From positions 124,001 to 188,000 of the forward strand of contig NZ_JABEYA020000003.1 of the NCBI RefSeq assembly GCF_013074385.2: a stretch of 64,000 nt of DNA. The letters run 5' to 3'. This stretch comes from Vibrio ostreicida. GTDB lineage: Bacteria > Pseudomonadota > Gammaproteobacteria > Enterobacterales > Vibrionaceae. Below, in pieces: positions 45,302 to 54,846 of the stretch. Under the pieces are notes generated by a model. The model saw only the letters and a program-made list of their open reading frames with translations. It searched no databases and was not told the origin of the DNA. The number at the start of each line of letters is the position of its first letter. Positions within the stretch are counted from its first letter, which is position 1. A program made the translations under genes and the position numbers.

Positions 45302-45860
45302 GGAAATCCTTTCTGTGGATGCAAGTAAGACAGAGGCACAAGTCTATTCAGGGACGGCGCTTTAATCAACGCATGGTTGAGATGCGTCGCCAGATCTTTT
45401 TCTGCCTACTGTCTCCAGTCTTACTGGCCGCCAAATAGCAATCCCCTTTCACTGAAAACACCGTGCGAGATCACCTATTGTTGGCGTGATATTCGGCCGT
45501 TAAATAAGTATTTACTCTAAAAAGAGGATTGGTTTATACGAATCAAGATATGGGATGTTTTGGTTGGCTAAAGTCGAAATTTCCTAAAAAAAACAAACGA
45601 TGAGCTATTGACATAAATGGGTCTATTCATGCGATCCCTGTGACCGTGTATTTTTGACGGTGTATGAACGGGAAAGTAGAGAAATAACAAATGATTAACT
45701 CCATGTTTCATAAGGAATTTTAATCTTTTTGTGTGAGTCTTAAGTGTGTCAGGGCATATTTCCTACATAAATCATAGACTTATGCGGATTGCTCTGTGAT
45801 ATGAGGTTGATATACATTCTCATTGGGAATATTCCCATTTAATTATAAGAGAAACAATAA
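45302..45860. other. 559-base intergenic stretch
   Basis: A/T-rich, with no open frame I can support. The last 100 bases presumably carry the promoter of the following secreted-protein gene; a purine-rich AAGAGAAAC lies before its ATG. Confidence 0.5.
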
Positions 45861-46271
45861 ATGAAACTTCGTTACGTTATAGGCTTAGTGACCCTGTTCG
45901 CTTCCGCTTTCGCATCTGCCAATGCGGGCCTTTCTTTCCCAACACACTCCGCTGCGACTGAAAATGCATCGATTGTGTTCCCTCAATCGCAACACCCTGT
46001 TGCACTGCTTGGTGGCTATACCATTGAAAACGGTATTTTCCGCTCACGCACTTATGATTGTGGTATCGACATCAGTGATCTCAACTTGACCGCTAAACTG
46101 GTTTGGGATGGCGGCGTACCTAAACTTGCCATTTTGGGTGATGACTTAGTGATGTGCCGCTCTGCGGCTAACAGCCCGTTTGAACTTGACCTTAACCTTT
46201 TCCTGAACAACTTGCCTGACCATGTTCTTCATCGTTTGGAAATGGCCAACCCAGTTGACTTCAATCAATAA
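45861..46271 (+). CDS. Small secreted protein of unknown family
   Basis: The 136-residue protein has a clear signal peptide (MKLRYVIGLVTLFASAFASANA). The mature part includes GGYTIENGIFRSRTYDCGIDI and two cysteines that could pair. It looks like an extracellular or periplasmic protein. A terminator follows, so it is its own unit, although the next gene also encodes a secreted protein. I do not recognise the family. Confidence 0.65.
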   Translation: MKLRYVIGLVTLFASAFASANAGLSFPTHSAATENASIVFPQSQHPVALLGGYTIENGIFRSRTYDCGIDISDLNLTAKLVWDGGVPKLAILGDDLVMCRSAANSPFELDLNLFLNNLPDHVLHRLEMANPVDFNQ

Positions 46272-46303
46272 TCGATCTTGTCGAGAATGAAACTCCTTAC
46301 TTC

Positions 46304-46330
46304 AGCCAGATTGTAACGATCTGGCTTTTT
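46304..46330 (+). terminator. Terminator after the small secreted protein gene
   Basis: AGCCAGAT / ATCTGGCT with a seven-base loop is followed by TTTTT. Confidence 0.85.
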
Positions 46331-46393
46331 ATTGGTCGTCGGTGCGCGTCTGTATCACGGCCTTCTCGTGACCCTACAAATGAAAATATAATA

Positions 46394-48382
46394 ATGAAAA
46401 TAAAGTTTATTCTTTCTGTTTTACTGGCGGCATCGGGTTTTACTGCAAGTGCGGTTGAGCCTATTTATAATCAATACGATCATCATAAGGCGATCCGTGA
46501 CAAGGTCAGTACTTGGGTGGATTGGCAGGCTCAGGAGCATGCGCTTAGCGCGGTTGACGCGTTTAATGTCGCGAAGAAAAAGCACGGTGTGGATCCGATG
46601 GGGGAGGTGTTTTTCTCTCGCTTAAGCTTACTCGCAGAAGACAAATTTGACTTTCACACGCTAGCGCCGATTCAGCAAGCGTTAGTCAATGAAGCCTCGG
46701 CCTTGTTTATCCTCTCTCAGGCACATGATCTCCCTCACCATGAAGTGTTTCCTGCCGATTATATGCGGGCGATGTTTCTCGACCAATTTTTGACAGAGCT
46801 TGAGCTGATTTATCCATCGGCCGAAGATGAAGCCCTGTATTTGCAGCGCTACTATGAAAGTGATTTGTTGAAATTGGCGGTGTATTCCATTGCATTAAAT
46901 ATCGGGATTGAACAACGGGGTGAGGCGGCGTTAGTGACCAGACTCGCCCAGCAAACAGGCCATCGACACTCCACGTCTCTGCGCCAGTTTTTAATCTCAG
47001 GTTTTTCCCCGGGTGGAACGTTTAAAGCGCGTTTGGAGGGGGTTCTGTTAAATGATCTTAAACGTTTTGCCACCAATTGGAAGCCAAGCTACGACCAGTT
47101 TGTCGGCGCAGAAAATGGGCCCCATCCCTACGCCAGAGTTGGGGCCTTGACCCAAAACCTACTTTTGAGCCGGTGGGATGGGCTGCGTGACGAAGAGAAA
47201 AATCAATGGCAGGAATGGTATCACCACGTCAAGGACCTGCCCAATCAAAAATACGGCTACTCCATGGTTGGGGAGGCGGTTGTGAATGCAACGCGAGATC
47301 ACAAACAGCAGCCTCACCATAGCCGCTGGGAGTTTCCGAGCTTGGCGGCGATGACGCTGGCCACTTTGGTGGCACCTGAGATTGTCGGAGAGCTGGCACT
47401 TGGGGAGTTGGCACAAGAGCTGATATTTTCCCGTCTGATGTTTGGTGGTGCTTCGGCTGCCGATGCCGTCTATACCAGTGAGGCGGTGGAACTGGCAGCC
47501 CATGAAGCGACCATCAGTGTCGATGCTCTTGATGCCAGTTCAGTACTAGAGTTGGGCGGTGTCGATAACGTGGCAGCAGTCGGCGAAGAAGTGGAAGCCG
47601 GTCTGCATCACTATGCGGGTGCAGGGGCAGTAGAAGGTGCCGATTACGTCGCCAATGTCGAGGGAGACTGGCAGCGTGTTAGGCGATTCCCCTCTAGTGA
47701 TGATTATGCCTTGTACCAAGGGACAGGTTCATTTGGTGTGCATAAAGTGGCGAGAGCAGGCGCTGCGGGTTGGGTTCTCAATCAAACCACATCCGGCCTA
47801 ACCAACTGGGTCTCTTCTGGTGATTATCGCCATGTACTTTTGTTGGGTAAGGGGGAACCGGCGTCGTTGTTTCGTCACTTTGGTGAGAATGTGAAAAGCC
47901 GCTACGGTATACCGCAAGGCAATATATACAGTGATGGCGATGTCGTGTCGCACCATTTGAAAAGACTGTTCCCTGAGGTCAATACGGGCAAACTTTCTCA
48001 GCTGACGTTTGCTCACCGATTGGACGTAGTTGCACACGGCAATCCTTATGGCCCCGTTTGCATTAACTCAAATGGTTTGGAAACGTCGCTGAGTCCAAGA
48101 GGGTTGGCGAGCAAGCTGTTCGATTTGGGCTTAAGAAAAGTGGGTGTGCTTAAAGTACAATCCTGTAATGTGGGCGGTGGGTTTTATCTCTCAAAATTGG
48201 CTAGGGAGCTACATAACATAGGCATCGAAGTGGGCTTTTTGTCGGCACCAAAGGGGTACTTAGTCCAACTTCCGCGTCTACCAAGAGCTGTATTTGATCC
48301 GCTGCCCAACTTTAGCGCCAATCGCTATGAAGTGATCTCGACTGGGCTTCATCAGGGCTTCCCCGGAACGCGCTACCATTGA
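46394..48382 (+). CDS. Secreted protein with a C80/clan CD-like cysteine protease domain
   Basis: The 662-residue protein starts with a signal peptide (MKIKFILSVLLAASGFTASA). Residues about 25-440 are mostly helical and not recognised. The last ~140 residues hold LDVVAHGNPYGPVCINSNG with H548, then SPRGLASKLF and VLKVQSCNVGGGFYLS with C591. His-Gly in one strand and Cys-Asn-x-Gly-Gly in the next is the dyad layout of clan CD proteases, closest in style to the C80 domains of MARTX and clostridial toxins. It could also be an inactive relative. The end is unusually basic. No RTX or adhesion repeats are seen. Confidence 0.6.
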   Translation: MKIKFILSVLLAASGFTASAVEPIYNQYDHHKAIRDKVSTWVDWQAQEHALSAVDAFNVAKKKHGVDPMGEVFFSRLSLLAEDKFDFHTLAPIQQALVNEASALFILSQAHDLPHHEVFPADYMRAMFLDQFLTELELIYPSAEDEALYLQRYYESDLLKLAVYSIALNIGIEQRGEAALVTRLAQQTGHRHSTSLRQFLISGFSPGGTFKARLEGVLLNDLKRFATNWKPSYDQFVGAENGPHPYARVGALTQNLLLSRWDGLRDEEKNQWQEWYHHVKDLPNQKYGYSMVGEAVVNATRDHKQQPHHSRWEFPSLAAMTLATLVAPEIVGELALGELAQELIFSRLMFGGASAADAVYTSEAVELAAHEATISVDALDASSVLELGGVDNVAAVGEEVEAGLHHYAGAGAVEGADYVANVEGDWQRVRRFPSSDDYALYQGTGSFGVHKVARAGAAGWVLNQTTSGLTNWVSSGDYRHVLLLGKGEPASLFRHFGENVKSRYGIPQGNIYSDGDVVSHHLKRLFPEVNTGKLSQLTFAHRLDVVAHGNPYGPVCINSNGLETSLSPRGLASKLFDLGLRKVGVLKVQSCNVGGGFYLSKLARELHNIGIEVGFLSAPKGYLVQLPRLPRAVFDPLPNFSANRYEVISTGLHQGFPGTRYH

Positions 48383-48441
48383 GGTTTCGTGCCGTGATTG
48401 ATTTGGGCTGATCGACGCGGCAGAAAACCGTCCATTCAGCG

Positions 48442-48469
48442 CCAGCCTGTCACATGAACAGGCTGGTTT
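48442..48469. terminator. Hairpin between convergent genes
   Basis: CCAGCCTGT / ACAGGCTGG with a seven-base loop is followed by TTTA on the plus strand. It separates the protease-like gene from the GNAT gene. Confidence 0.5.
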
Positions 48470-48481
48470 AAGACAACATCG

Positions 48482-48973
48482 TTAGATGCTCAGCGGTGAG
48501 ATTGGTGCTCGCATAATATGTTGTGGGCCAACTGGGCCTTTTAGGTAGAGTTCTCCCGTGTCCTCAAAACCACCTTTAAGATAGCAAGCGCGTGCCGTTG
48601 GGTTTTTAACGTTGACGCTTAAAAAAATGTGCTTGTAGGCAGAATAATGCTTTGCAAGATAGCGGAGTAGTGCTTGGACGCTGAGCGTGCCCAGCCCTTT
48701 TCCTTGCTGCTTTTGGTCTATTGCAAACGCTCTTAAGCCGAGGGCTTGCTCAGGACAAAATTCGTACTTGGACGCATAGGCGAGGTCCAGTTTAAAGAAA
48801 CCAACGACCATTTTCTGGTGGGAAATGACGTGCAGGTGTGTGGTATCACTGCGCTGTGCAATAAAGTCTTCTGCGGTACCTGCAAACGCGATCTGCGGGT
48901 CGGATAATGTCACGCGTTTGACCGCTTCTAAATGCGATTCGTTGAGTTTTTCAATGGTTATTATATTCGACAT
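48482..48973 (-). CDS. GNAT-family N-acetyltransferase
   Basis: The 163-residue protein shows the GNAT core: GLRAFAIDQKQQGKGLGTLS (the acetyl-CoA loop Q-x-x-G-x-G), then VNVKNPTARACYLKGGFEDTG, typical for small-molecule or protein acetyltransferases. The substrate is unknown. ATG 48973 (MSNIITIEKLNES) fits the family start; the open frame extends 21 codons upstream without a ribosome site. Confidence 0.85.
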   Translation of the reverse strand: MSNIITIEKLNESHLEAVKRVTLSDPQIAFAGTAEDFIAQRSDTTHLHVISHQKMVVGFFKLDLAYASKYEFCPEQALGLRAFAIDQKQQGKGLGTLSVQALLRYLAKHYSAYKHIFLSVNVKNPTARACYLKGGFEDTGELYLKGPVGPQHIMRAPISPLSI

Positions 48974-49281
48974 TTTTCTTATCTGCTTATTAGGGTTTGT
49001 GGGAAAGCGGTGTGGGCGTAGAGCATCAAGCAACACTTGGGGTAATTACTTCAATGGTTATGTTGATAAGCTCGCTTTGCACTGAGGGGTACCCGTTGCG
49101 CATTGACCTGAGTGAACCTATTACCTCATGCCAATATGCCAGCCTTTATTAACCGTAGGTAACTATCTAAAATTAAAAACTAAATTATCATAGAGAGGGT
49201 TGGCCATCAAGGTCTCTAGGGTGGGGTTGTCTGGCCTGTCTTTCACTTCATTGCGCTTAGCATTCTTTTTGATTTTGATGC
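48974..49281. other. Intergenic stretch
   Basis: No gene is seen. It separates the GNAT gene from the choVWX block and should carry the GNAT promoter. Confidence 0.5.
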
Positions 49282-49314
49282 AAAAAAGAGGGAGGAGTTG
49301 ATGACCTCCCTTTT
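49282..49314 (-). terminator. Terminator after choV
   Basis: On the minus strand AAAAGGGAGG / CCTCCCTCTTTT with a loop of about nine bases is followed by TTGC. It ends the choXWV operon. Confidence 0.85.
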
Positions 49315-49342
49315 GTCTCCGAGTTTTATTCGGTGGGGCAGC

Positions 49343-50566
49343 CTAAGAGGCTTTATTGAGCTTTGGGTCGCTGGTGCCATCCTCTGATTGTTCTGAGAAA
49401 ATTTCTGCGACATCACTGCGCTCTAATTTCCCCTGAAGATTGCCGTCTTCATCGACGACTGGCAATGAATAGTCGCAGGAAATACTGTCCATTAACACGG
49501 CTTCAATGGCAGAATCTGGCGAAATGGCGGGTACTTCTTCGTAGATTTCCTGATGGATGTCCTTGCTGGTCTTGTCTTTTGCGGCATCGAGCAGGCCTTC
49601 TTTGGTGACAACGCCCTGATAGCCGTCTTCTGTGACATGATAGGCGTAATCCTGTTTAAACCCTCTCATTTGCGCAATGGCTTCTTGGATGTTGGTGGCC
49701 GTAATGCGGTAAGCAGGGGGCTGCATGACGGTCTCTACGGTGAGCGCGCGCGCACGATTCACATCTTTCACAAACGCCTCAACATAATCATCGGCAGGAT
49801 GAAGCAGAATGTCATCCGGTGTGCCTTGCTGAACCAAGAGGCCATCCTTGAGAATAGCGATGCGATCGCCAAGGCGCAGGGCTTCGTCTAAGTCATGAGT
49901 AATAAAGACAATGGTCTTTTGCAATTTTTGCTGGAGTTCGATCAGTTGATCTTGCATTTCACTGCGGATCAGGGGGTCAAGGGCGGAGAAGGCTTCATCC
50001 ATCAACAGAATTTCCGCATCGGTACACAAGGCCCGCGCGAGACCGACGCGCTGTTGCTGACCGCCTGAGAGTTGTGAGGGGTATTGGTTTTCGTACCCTT
50101 GTAAGCCAACGGTCTCAAGCCACTGTGAGGCTGTTGAGTGTCGTTGGGGTTTTTCTATCCCCTGAATTTCGAGTCCATAGGCGACATTGTCGACTACGGT
50201 ACGGTGCGGAAGTAGACCAAAACGTTGAAAGACCATCGACATTTTGTGGCGACGAAATTCTTCTAACTGTTTCTGGTTGAGTTGCATTACATCAATGCCT
50301 TCGACCAAAATCTGGCCTTCTGTGGGGTCAATCAAGCGATTGAAATGGCGGATAAGGGTGGATTTTCCTGAGCCTGAAAGGCCCATGATCACAAAAATCT
50401 CACCCTGATTGATCTTAAGGTTGATGTCTTTAAGACCGACGGTGTGGCTCGTTTCAGATAATATTTGTTCTTTGCTTTCGCCGGCTTTTACCCGAGCCAT
50501 AATTGACTGAGGTTTGTGGCCAAATACCTTATACAAGCCGTTGATCTCAATAAGCGGTTTAGTCAT
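49343..50566 (-). CDS. choV: Betaine/choline ABC transporter ATP-binding subunit (ProV/ChoV type)
   Basis: The 407-residue protein has Walker A GLSGSGKSTL, signature LSGGQQQRVGLARAL and Walker B ILLMDEAFSALDP, all in the first 230 residues. The C-terminal ~120 residues form two CBS domains, as in ProV/OpuAA, where they sense ionic strength. It energises uptake of quaternary-amine osmoprotectants. It overlaps choW by eight bases and is the last gene of the operon. The choVWX naming follows Vibrio usage; a proVWX name would be equally defensible. Confidence 0.92.
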   Translation of the reverse strand: MTKPLIEINGLYKVFGHKPQSIMARVKAGESKEQILSETSHTVGLKDINLKINQGEIFVIMGLSGSGKSTLIRHFNRLIDPTEGQILVEGIDVMQLNQKQLEEFRRHKMSMVFQRFGLLPHRTVVDNVAYGLEIQGIEKPQRHSTASQWLETVGLQGYENQYPSQLSGGQQQRVGLARALCTDAEILLMDEAFSALDPLIRSEMQDQLIELQQKLQKTIVFITHDLDEALRLGDRIAILKDGLLVQQGTPDDILLHPADDYVEAFVKDVNRARALTVETVMQPPAYRITATNIQEAIAQMRGFKQDYAYHVTEDGYQGVVTKEGLLDAAKDKTSKDIHQEIYEEVPAISPDSAIEAVLMDSISCDYSLPVVDEDGNLQGKLERSDVAEIFSEQSEDGTSDPKLNKAS

Positions 50567-51461
50567 GCTTAATGTCTCCTAAGTGAGATTGAGTTCGTTT
50601 CGCGTAGGCTTGCGAGGCACGATCAAACAAAATAGCCAGCGCGACGATAGCAAAACCGTTGAGCAGTCCTAAAGTAAAGTACTGGTTAGTGATAGATTTA
50701 AGCACGGGTTGACCCAGTCCTTTTACGCCAATCATTGAGGCGATGACAACCATCGACAGGGCCATCATAATGGTTTGGTTTATGCCCGCCATTATGGTTG
50801 GCATGGCCAGAGGCATTTGAACGCCCCAAAGCCGTTGCTTGGCACTGGCGCCAAAAGCGGTGGCGGCTTCCAACACTTCTTTATCAACCAAACGGATACC
50901 AAGGTTGGTTAAGCGAATGACGGGAGGGATCGCATAAATGATGACCGCAATAAGCCCCGGAATTTTACCGATACCCAGCAGCATCACTACCGGTATGAGG
51001 TAGACAAAAGCGGGCATGGTTTGCATGACATCCAGTAAGGGGGTGACGGTCGATTGAATTCGGTTTGAACGCGCCATTGCAATGCCAATGGGGATACCCA
51101 GAACAATAGAAAGAAGGGTGCAGACCGTGATAATACTCAGGGTACGCATTGTGTCTTCCCACATGCCAAAGTAACCAATCAATAACAGGGAAACAAAGCA
51201 ACCCAGTGACAGTTTCCAAGAGCGGCTGGCAAGAAACACTAAGCCCGTGCACACAGCGAGCACAATCATCCAAGGTGTTGATAGCAGTAATTTTTCAAAC
51301 CAGATAAGAAAAGAGAGGAGAGGGTCGAAAAGAGACTCAATGAAATCCCCATATTCGCGAGAGAATTCTCTGTAGGCCCCATCCAGTGTTTTGCGAATCG
51401 TTCTGAGGTCAGAACGTTCCATTTCTGGGAAGTGATTAAACCAGTTTTCTGAAGACATCAT
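50559..51461 (-). CDS. choW: Betaine/choline ABC transporter permease (ProW/ChoW type)
   Basis: The 300-residue membrane protein has about six to seven hydrophobic segments and the inner-membrane coupling motif EAATAFGASAKQRLWGVQMPLA (EAA loop). It forms the channel of the osmoprotectant importer. Two ATGs (51461 and 51458) lie after AAGGA; the second has better spacing. It overlaps choV by eight bases and follows choX by 66. Confidence 0.92.
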   Translation of the reverse strand: MMSSENWFNHFPEMERSDLRTIRKTLDGAYREFSREYGDFIESLFDPLLSFLIWFEKLLLSTPWMIVLAVCTGLVFLASRSWKLSLGCFVSLLLIGYFGMWEDTMRTLSIITVCTLLSIVLGIPIGIAMARSNRIQSTVTPLLDVMQTMPAFVYLIPVVMLLGIGKIPGLIAVIIYAIPPVIRLTNLGIRLVDKEVLEAATAFGASAKQRLWGVQMPLAMPTIMAGINQTIMMALSMVVIASMIGVKGLGQPVLKSITNQYFTLGLLNGFAIVALAILFDRASQAYAKRTQSHLGDIKHD

Positions 51462-51527
51462 TCATTCCTTTTAAAACCAAAGCCAGAGATTCTGGCTTTG
51501 GAGTACATCGAACAGGTTTGGTGTCCG

Positions 51528-52526
51528 TTAAAGTGCTTTTTTAACTTTATTTTCAACTTCTTTTGAAACCCATTTTGTCCAGATTTGTGGGTAATCTTCC
51601 AAGAAGTAATGCATGGCTTCTTCACCATCGGCCTGATTGTCTTCCATCCACGCCAGCAGTTGGTTCATATCGGCGTTGGTAAAGCCACGTTTGGTGAAAT
51701 ACTGATAAGCATCAGGAGCTCGGTTGGCGAAATCTTCTGTGGTGACGGTATGCACAGGTGAAGGAGGGTACATGGTGGTTTTAGGAGCCTCGCATTCCTC
51801 CTGTGACACACAGGTGACAAACTCTTTCTCGTCGATGCCGCTGCCAAAGTCGACCTTTACCATTTCGTATTTGCCCAGCACTGCTGTGGGGGCCCAGTAA
51901 TAACCAAACCAAGCTTGTTCTCGTTCGTAGGCTTTAGCAATTGAGCCGGATAGGCCAGCACTTGAACCGGGGTCGACTATCTCAAAACCAGAGTTATCCA
52001 GTTTCAATGCTTTGAATAGGTTGCCAGCACTGATCTGGCAATTCCAGCCAGCAGGGCAGGTGTAGAAGGCCGATTTTTCAGGGTCTTCAGGGTGTTTAAA
52101 CAGGTTGGCGTGTTTTATTACCCCTTCTATGGTCGCCAGCTCAGGGTGTTTTTCAACCAAATAAGCGGGTACCCAGAATCCCTCTTCACCGCCCTCTTTA
52201 AAGGAATAACCCGCATAGCGAACTCGTTTCTCGGCCACGCCTTTATCAAGCGCGACCTTAAGGCCATTACTCCATAGCTCAGGCGCCACATCCGGCTGGC
52301 CTTTCTCAACCATGGATGTGCCAGTGGGCATGGTATCCCCGGGGATCAGTTCGGCGTCACAATCATAGCCGTGTTCGAGGATAAAGCGGTCGATGTTGGC
52401 AATAAGGCTGGCAGAATTCCAGTTCATATCGGCGATGGTGACTTTGCCACATTCACTCGCCATTGCCTGTGAATGAATGGCGGTGTTAGCGGCGAGTAAA
52501 GCGAGCACAGCGGTTCTGTATAACAT
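51528..52526 (-). CDS. choX: Betaine/choline ABC transporter substrate-binding protein (ProX/ChoX type)
   Basis: The 332-residue periplasmic protein has a signal peptide cleaved near AMA-SE (residue 24). GDTMPTGTSMVEKGQPDVAP, the several Trp residues (EGFWVPAY, WFGYYWAPTAVL) and the paired cysteines (YTCPAGWNCQ; VTCVSQEECE) fit the ProX/OpuAC group, where Trp side chains hold the trimethylammonium group. It is the first gene of choXWV; AAGGAAA precedes the ATG. Confidence 0.92.
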   Translation of the reverse strand: MLYRTAVLALLAANTAIHSQAMASECGKVTIADMNWNSASLIANIDRFILEHGYDCDAELIPGDTMPTGTSMVEKGQPDVAPELWSNGLKVALDKGVAEKRVRYAGYSFKEGGEEGFWVPAYLVEKHPELATIEGVIKHANLFKHPEDPEKSAFYTCPAGWNCQISAGNLFKALKLDNSGFEIVDPGSSAGLSGSIAKAYEREQAWFGYYWAPTAVLGKYEMVKVDFGSGIDEKEFVTCVSQEECEAPKTTMYPPSPVHTVTTEDFANRAPDAYQYFTKRGFTNADMNQLLAWMEDNQADGEEAMHYFLEDYPQIWTKWVSKEVENKVKKAL

Positions 52527-52693
52527 GTCGATTTCCTTTCTAATGTATATAAAGATAGCTTACTCAATAAATGTTTAGAGTTCAAACTAATCATCTTGTG
52601 ATTATGGGTGTTTCATGTCACTTTTTAGGGAAATTTATCGGTATATTGCATAAAAAGTGATAACCCTTCCTCTTATCTCTTTTAGAGGTCTAA

Positions 52694-54454
52694 TTAAGTT
52701 GGCCAATCTGTTGACCACACATTTTTGATGTCTGGCCATCCCCAGTTGGTCAGTTGGACGTTTTTTAGGACGCCATGAAATCTCAAAGTCTGCCGGTGAT
52801 GGAAGAGGGGGCTTAACCAATATTGGGTGATCATGGCGGAGGCAATCGGCTCTAATGCCTCAAGATAATGTTCAAGTTGGGTGGTTGAGCGCAGGGTGTT
52901 GAGCGAATGGGTTAACCAATCACTTAATGTTTGCCCCAAGCAGTGTTGCACCACCGGATTGTGGTACAAGCTACTAAAGGCGGAGGCGTGGCGGTTGTCA
53001 TCTAAATTAATGTTGGTGATCACCAAAGTCTCTGACAGTTTATTGTTTTGGGCGAGTTCACTGAGTGCGCGATAAGAATAGACATTGACGGTGACTTCTG
53101 TCCCCAGCGAAGCCAGCATGGTTTGGATGGCGTAGGCGCAGTTTTTCAGTGCAGAGTAATCGTAAACGGCGATCGTGATGTGGTGGGGCAAATCCGTTGC
53201 TGGGGCATTGGGTCGCACAATGGGTTGCCACATTGGCAGTAGATTGCTGGCCTGCTCGCAACCAAACAATGTTTGGCTTTGACTGAGTTGCTGGTAAACG
53301 CGCTGTGCGCTGAGGAATGAAGAGAGGTATCGGCGTTGATCCTCATTGAGCCCGGCTGTGCTGGTTTGGTTAAACAACACAAACAGGCATCCTTCCTCAA
53401 TGCGAGATTGATGCGAATCATCGTCGGTCTGATGACCGGCCTCTGCCGCCAGATAGTAGCGACATTCACGGCTTTCTTGGGCGCCTGGCTGATTGGTTTG
53501 AATTTTTTTATCGGCGAGTTGATGTTCTTCTAACTTCCAAATGGTGACCTGATCGGTCAAAGCTCGGCAGTGGTAATATTGCTCAAAGGCGTCTAAACAA
53601 AGTCGTGTTTGTGAATGTTCACTTACCTTAAAAGGACCAGAACCAATAACATTTAGGTTGTTTTTCTCGCTTAATTGGCTCATGGGTTGAATGGCGTATT
53701 TTACGCCCGATATCAGCCCACCAAAACCGAAGTCGGGTTTGTCTAGTTGGAAGACGATTTGATTGGCCATCGGTGCGGTAATGTTGACTAAATGGGACAG
53801 TTCTTGGCGATAGTTGGGGAGCGTCGAGAGTTTGGTGAATAAGCGCGCAATACCGTCAGCGTCCAGTGCGCTTCCATCATGGAAGGTGAGTGCGGGTCTG
53901 AGATAGAAGGTCCACTGATATGTGTCTTGATCGTAATGCCAGTGATGCGCTAATTGCGGTTCAAGGGTCCCATCCCTATGACTGCTCACCAAACAGCAGT
54001 AGATTTGACGAAGAAGAAACCGTTCGCTTGATCGTTGCAGTTGGTGAGGCACCAGTCGTTCAAAGGAACGTTTGTAGGTCAATTGTATATGGAGTCGTCC
54101 TTCTCTGAGCGACGCACCGGAGGTCGTACGCAGCAGGCGGCCAAAAGCGGCCTGATCATTGTCAAGAATAAGCAGTGCTTTTTGGTATTGACCAAGTCGC
54201 ACCCGTTCGGAGGCCAGTTGCTGCTTGAGCTGGTCGAGAGGAAGGTTGAGTTGCAAGCTAGAGCGTTGATTCCGGCCCACCTTAGGTGTCCATATCAGCC
54301 AACCGTGTTGTTGCATCTGATGGAGTAAATTTCGAGCGTGGCGAGGGCTAGTGCAACAGAGTTCGGCGAGCTGGGGCAAGACAACTTTGACCGCCTCACC
54401 TGTCCCAAGTGAAGTTAAGCGGGTGTAATAACGCAGTAAGGTTAAATCGGACAT
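52694..54454 (-). CDS. SgrR-family transcriptional regulator
   Basis: The 586-residue protein has an N-terminal winged helix (residues about 5-60: VLPQLAELCCTSPRHARNLL) and a large domain related to extracellular solute-binding proteins (from about residue 160: HHWHYDQDTYQWTFYLRPAL), the SgrR layout. In E. coli SgrR senses sugar-phosphate stress and activates the small RNA gene next to it. Here it lies upstream of choXWV on the same strand, so the ligand could also be different. ATG 54454 has CCGGAGGA upstream. A possible divergent small RNA starts about 130 bases away. Confidence 0.87.
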   Translation of the reverse strand: MSDLTLLRYYTRLTSLGTGEAVKVVLPQLAELCCTSPRHARNLLHQMQQHGWLIWTPKVGRNQRSSLQLNLPLDQLKQQLASERVRLGQYQKALLILDNDQAAFGRLLRTTSGASLREGRLHIQLTYKRSFERLVPHQLQRSSERFLLRQIYCCLVSSHRDGTLEPQLAHHWHYDQDTYQWTFYLRPALTFHDGSALDADGIARLFTKLSTLPNYRQELSHLVNITAPMANQIVFQLDKPDFGFGGLISGVKYAIQPMSQLSEKNNLNVIGSGPFKVSEHSQTRLCLDAFEQYYHCRALTDQVTIWKLEEHQLADKKIQTNQPGAQESRECRYYLAAEAGHQTDDDSHQSRIEEGCLFVLFNQTSTAGLNEDQRRYLSSFLSAQRVYQQLSQSQTLFGCEQASNLLPMWQPIVRPNAPATDLPHHITIAVYDYSALKNCAYAIQTMLASLGTEVTVNVYSYRALSELAQNNKLSETLVITNINLDDNRHASAFSSLYHNPVVQHCLGQTLSDWLTHSLNTLRSTTQLEHYLEALEPIASAMITQYWLSPLFHHRQTLRFHGVLKNVQLTNWGWPDIKNVWSTDWPT

Positions 54455-54574
54455 AAGTCCTCCGGAAAAATCAAAATAAGCACCAATTTCGTACAATAAT
54501 TTCCTATTTTAATTGAAAATGGTGGCTTATAAGTCAAATTAAGGCATTTTTCGGTTAAATAAGGATGGATAAAA

Positions 54575-54811
54575 TATAATTATTTCGGTTTTTGTCTGCC
54601 TATTAAAGAGGGACAATAGCGAGGCTAAGGCATGAGCTGAAACACCAACATGGCCATCTGCTTTGTCGTGTGATGACAAGGGCTGGATGGCTTAAGGGTT
54701 GTCATGCTTGGCTCGATTATGCTCAATGTGTGTTTGACATGGGCTGATCAATAACGCAGCACTGGCAACCTTATTGCTCCTACCCCCCAACGGGTGGCCA
54801 GTGCTGTTTTT
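54575..54811 (+). ncRNA. Candidate small RNA divergent from the sgrR-like gene
   Basis: A perfect TATAAT (54575-54580) lies in an A/T-rich region, though the -35 is poor. About 225 bases downstream is a strong terminator (54757-54811). No convincing gene fills this space. The layout, a ~225-nt unit divergent from an sgrR-type gene, is that of sgrS in E. coli. A 24-codon frame (54673-54747) is present but has no ribosome site. Sequence similarity to SgrS is not apparent, so the call rests on layout alone. Confidence 0.4.
54757..54811 (+). terminator. Strong plus-strand terminator
   Basis: CAGCACTGGC / GCCAGTGCTG is a perfect ten-base stem with a 30-base loop, followed by TTTTTC. It reads away from the sgrR-like gene and towards the convergent nfsA-like gene. 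Confidence 0.8.
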
Positions 54812-54846
54812 CTTGTTCGATAGGTGTTTGGACAGGGCCGAACCGA

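Noticed and set aside
52176..52192. 16-base match (GAATCCCTCTTCACCG) to the 3' end of tRNA-Pro as an attachment site
   Set aside because: It lies inside choX, codes for conserved residues (EEGF), is 30 kb away and is not next to any island edge.
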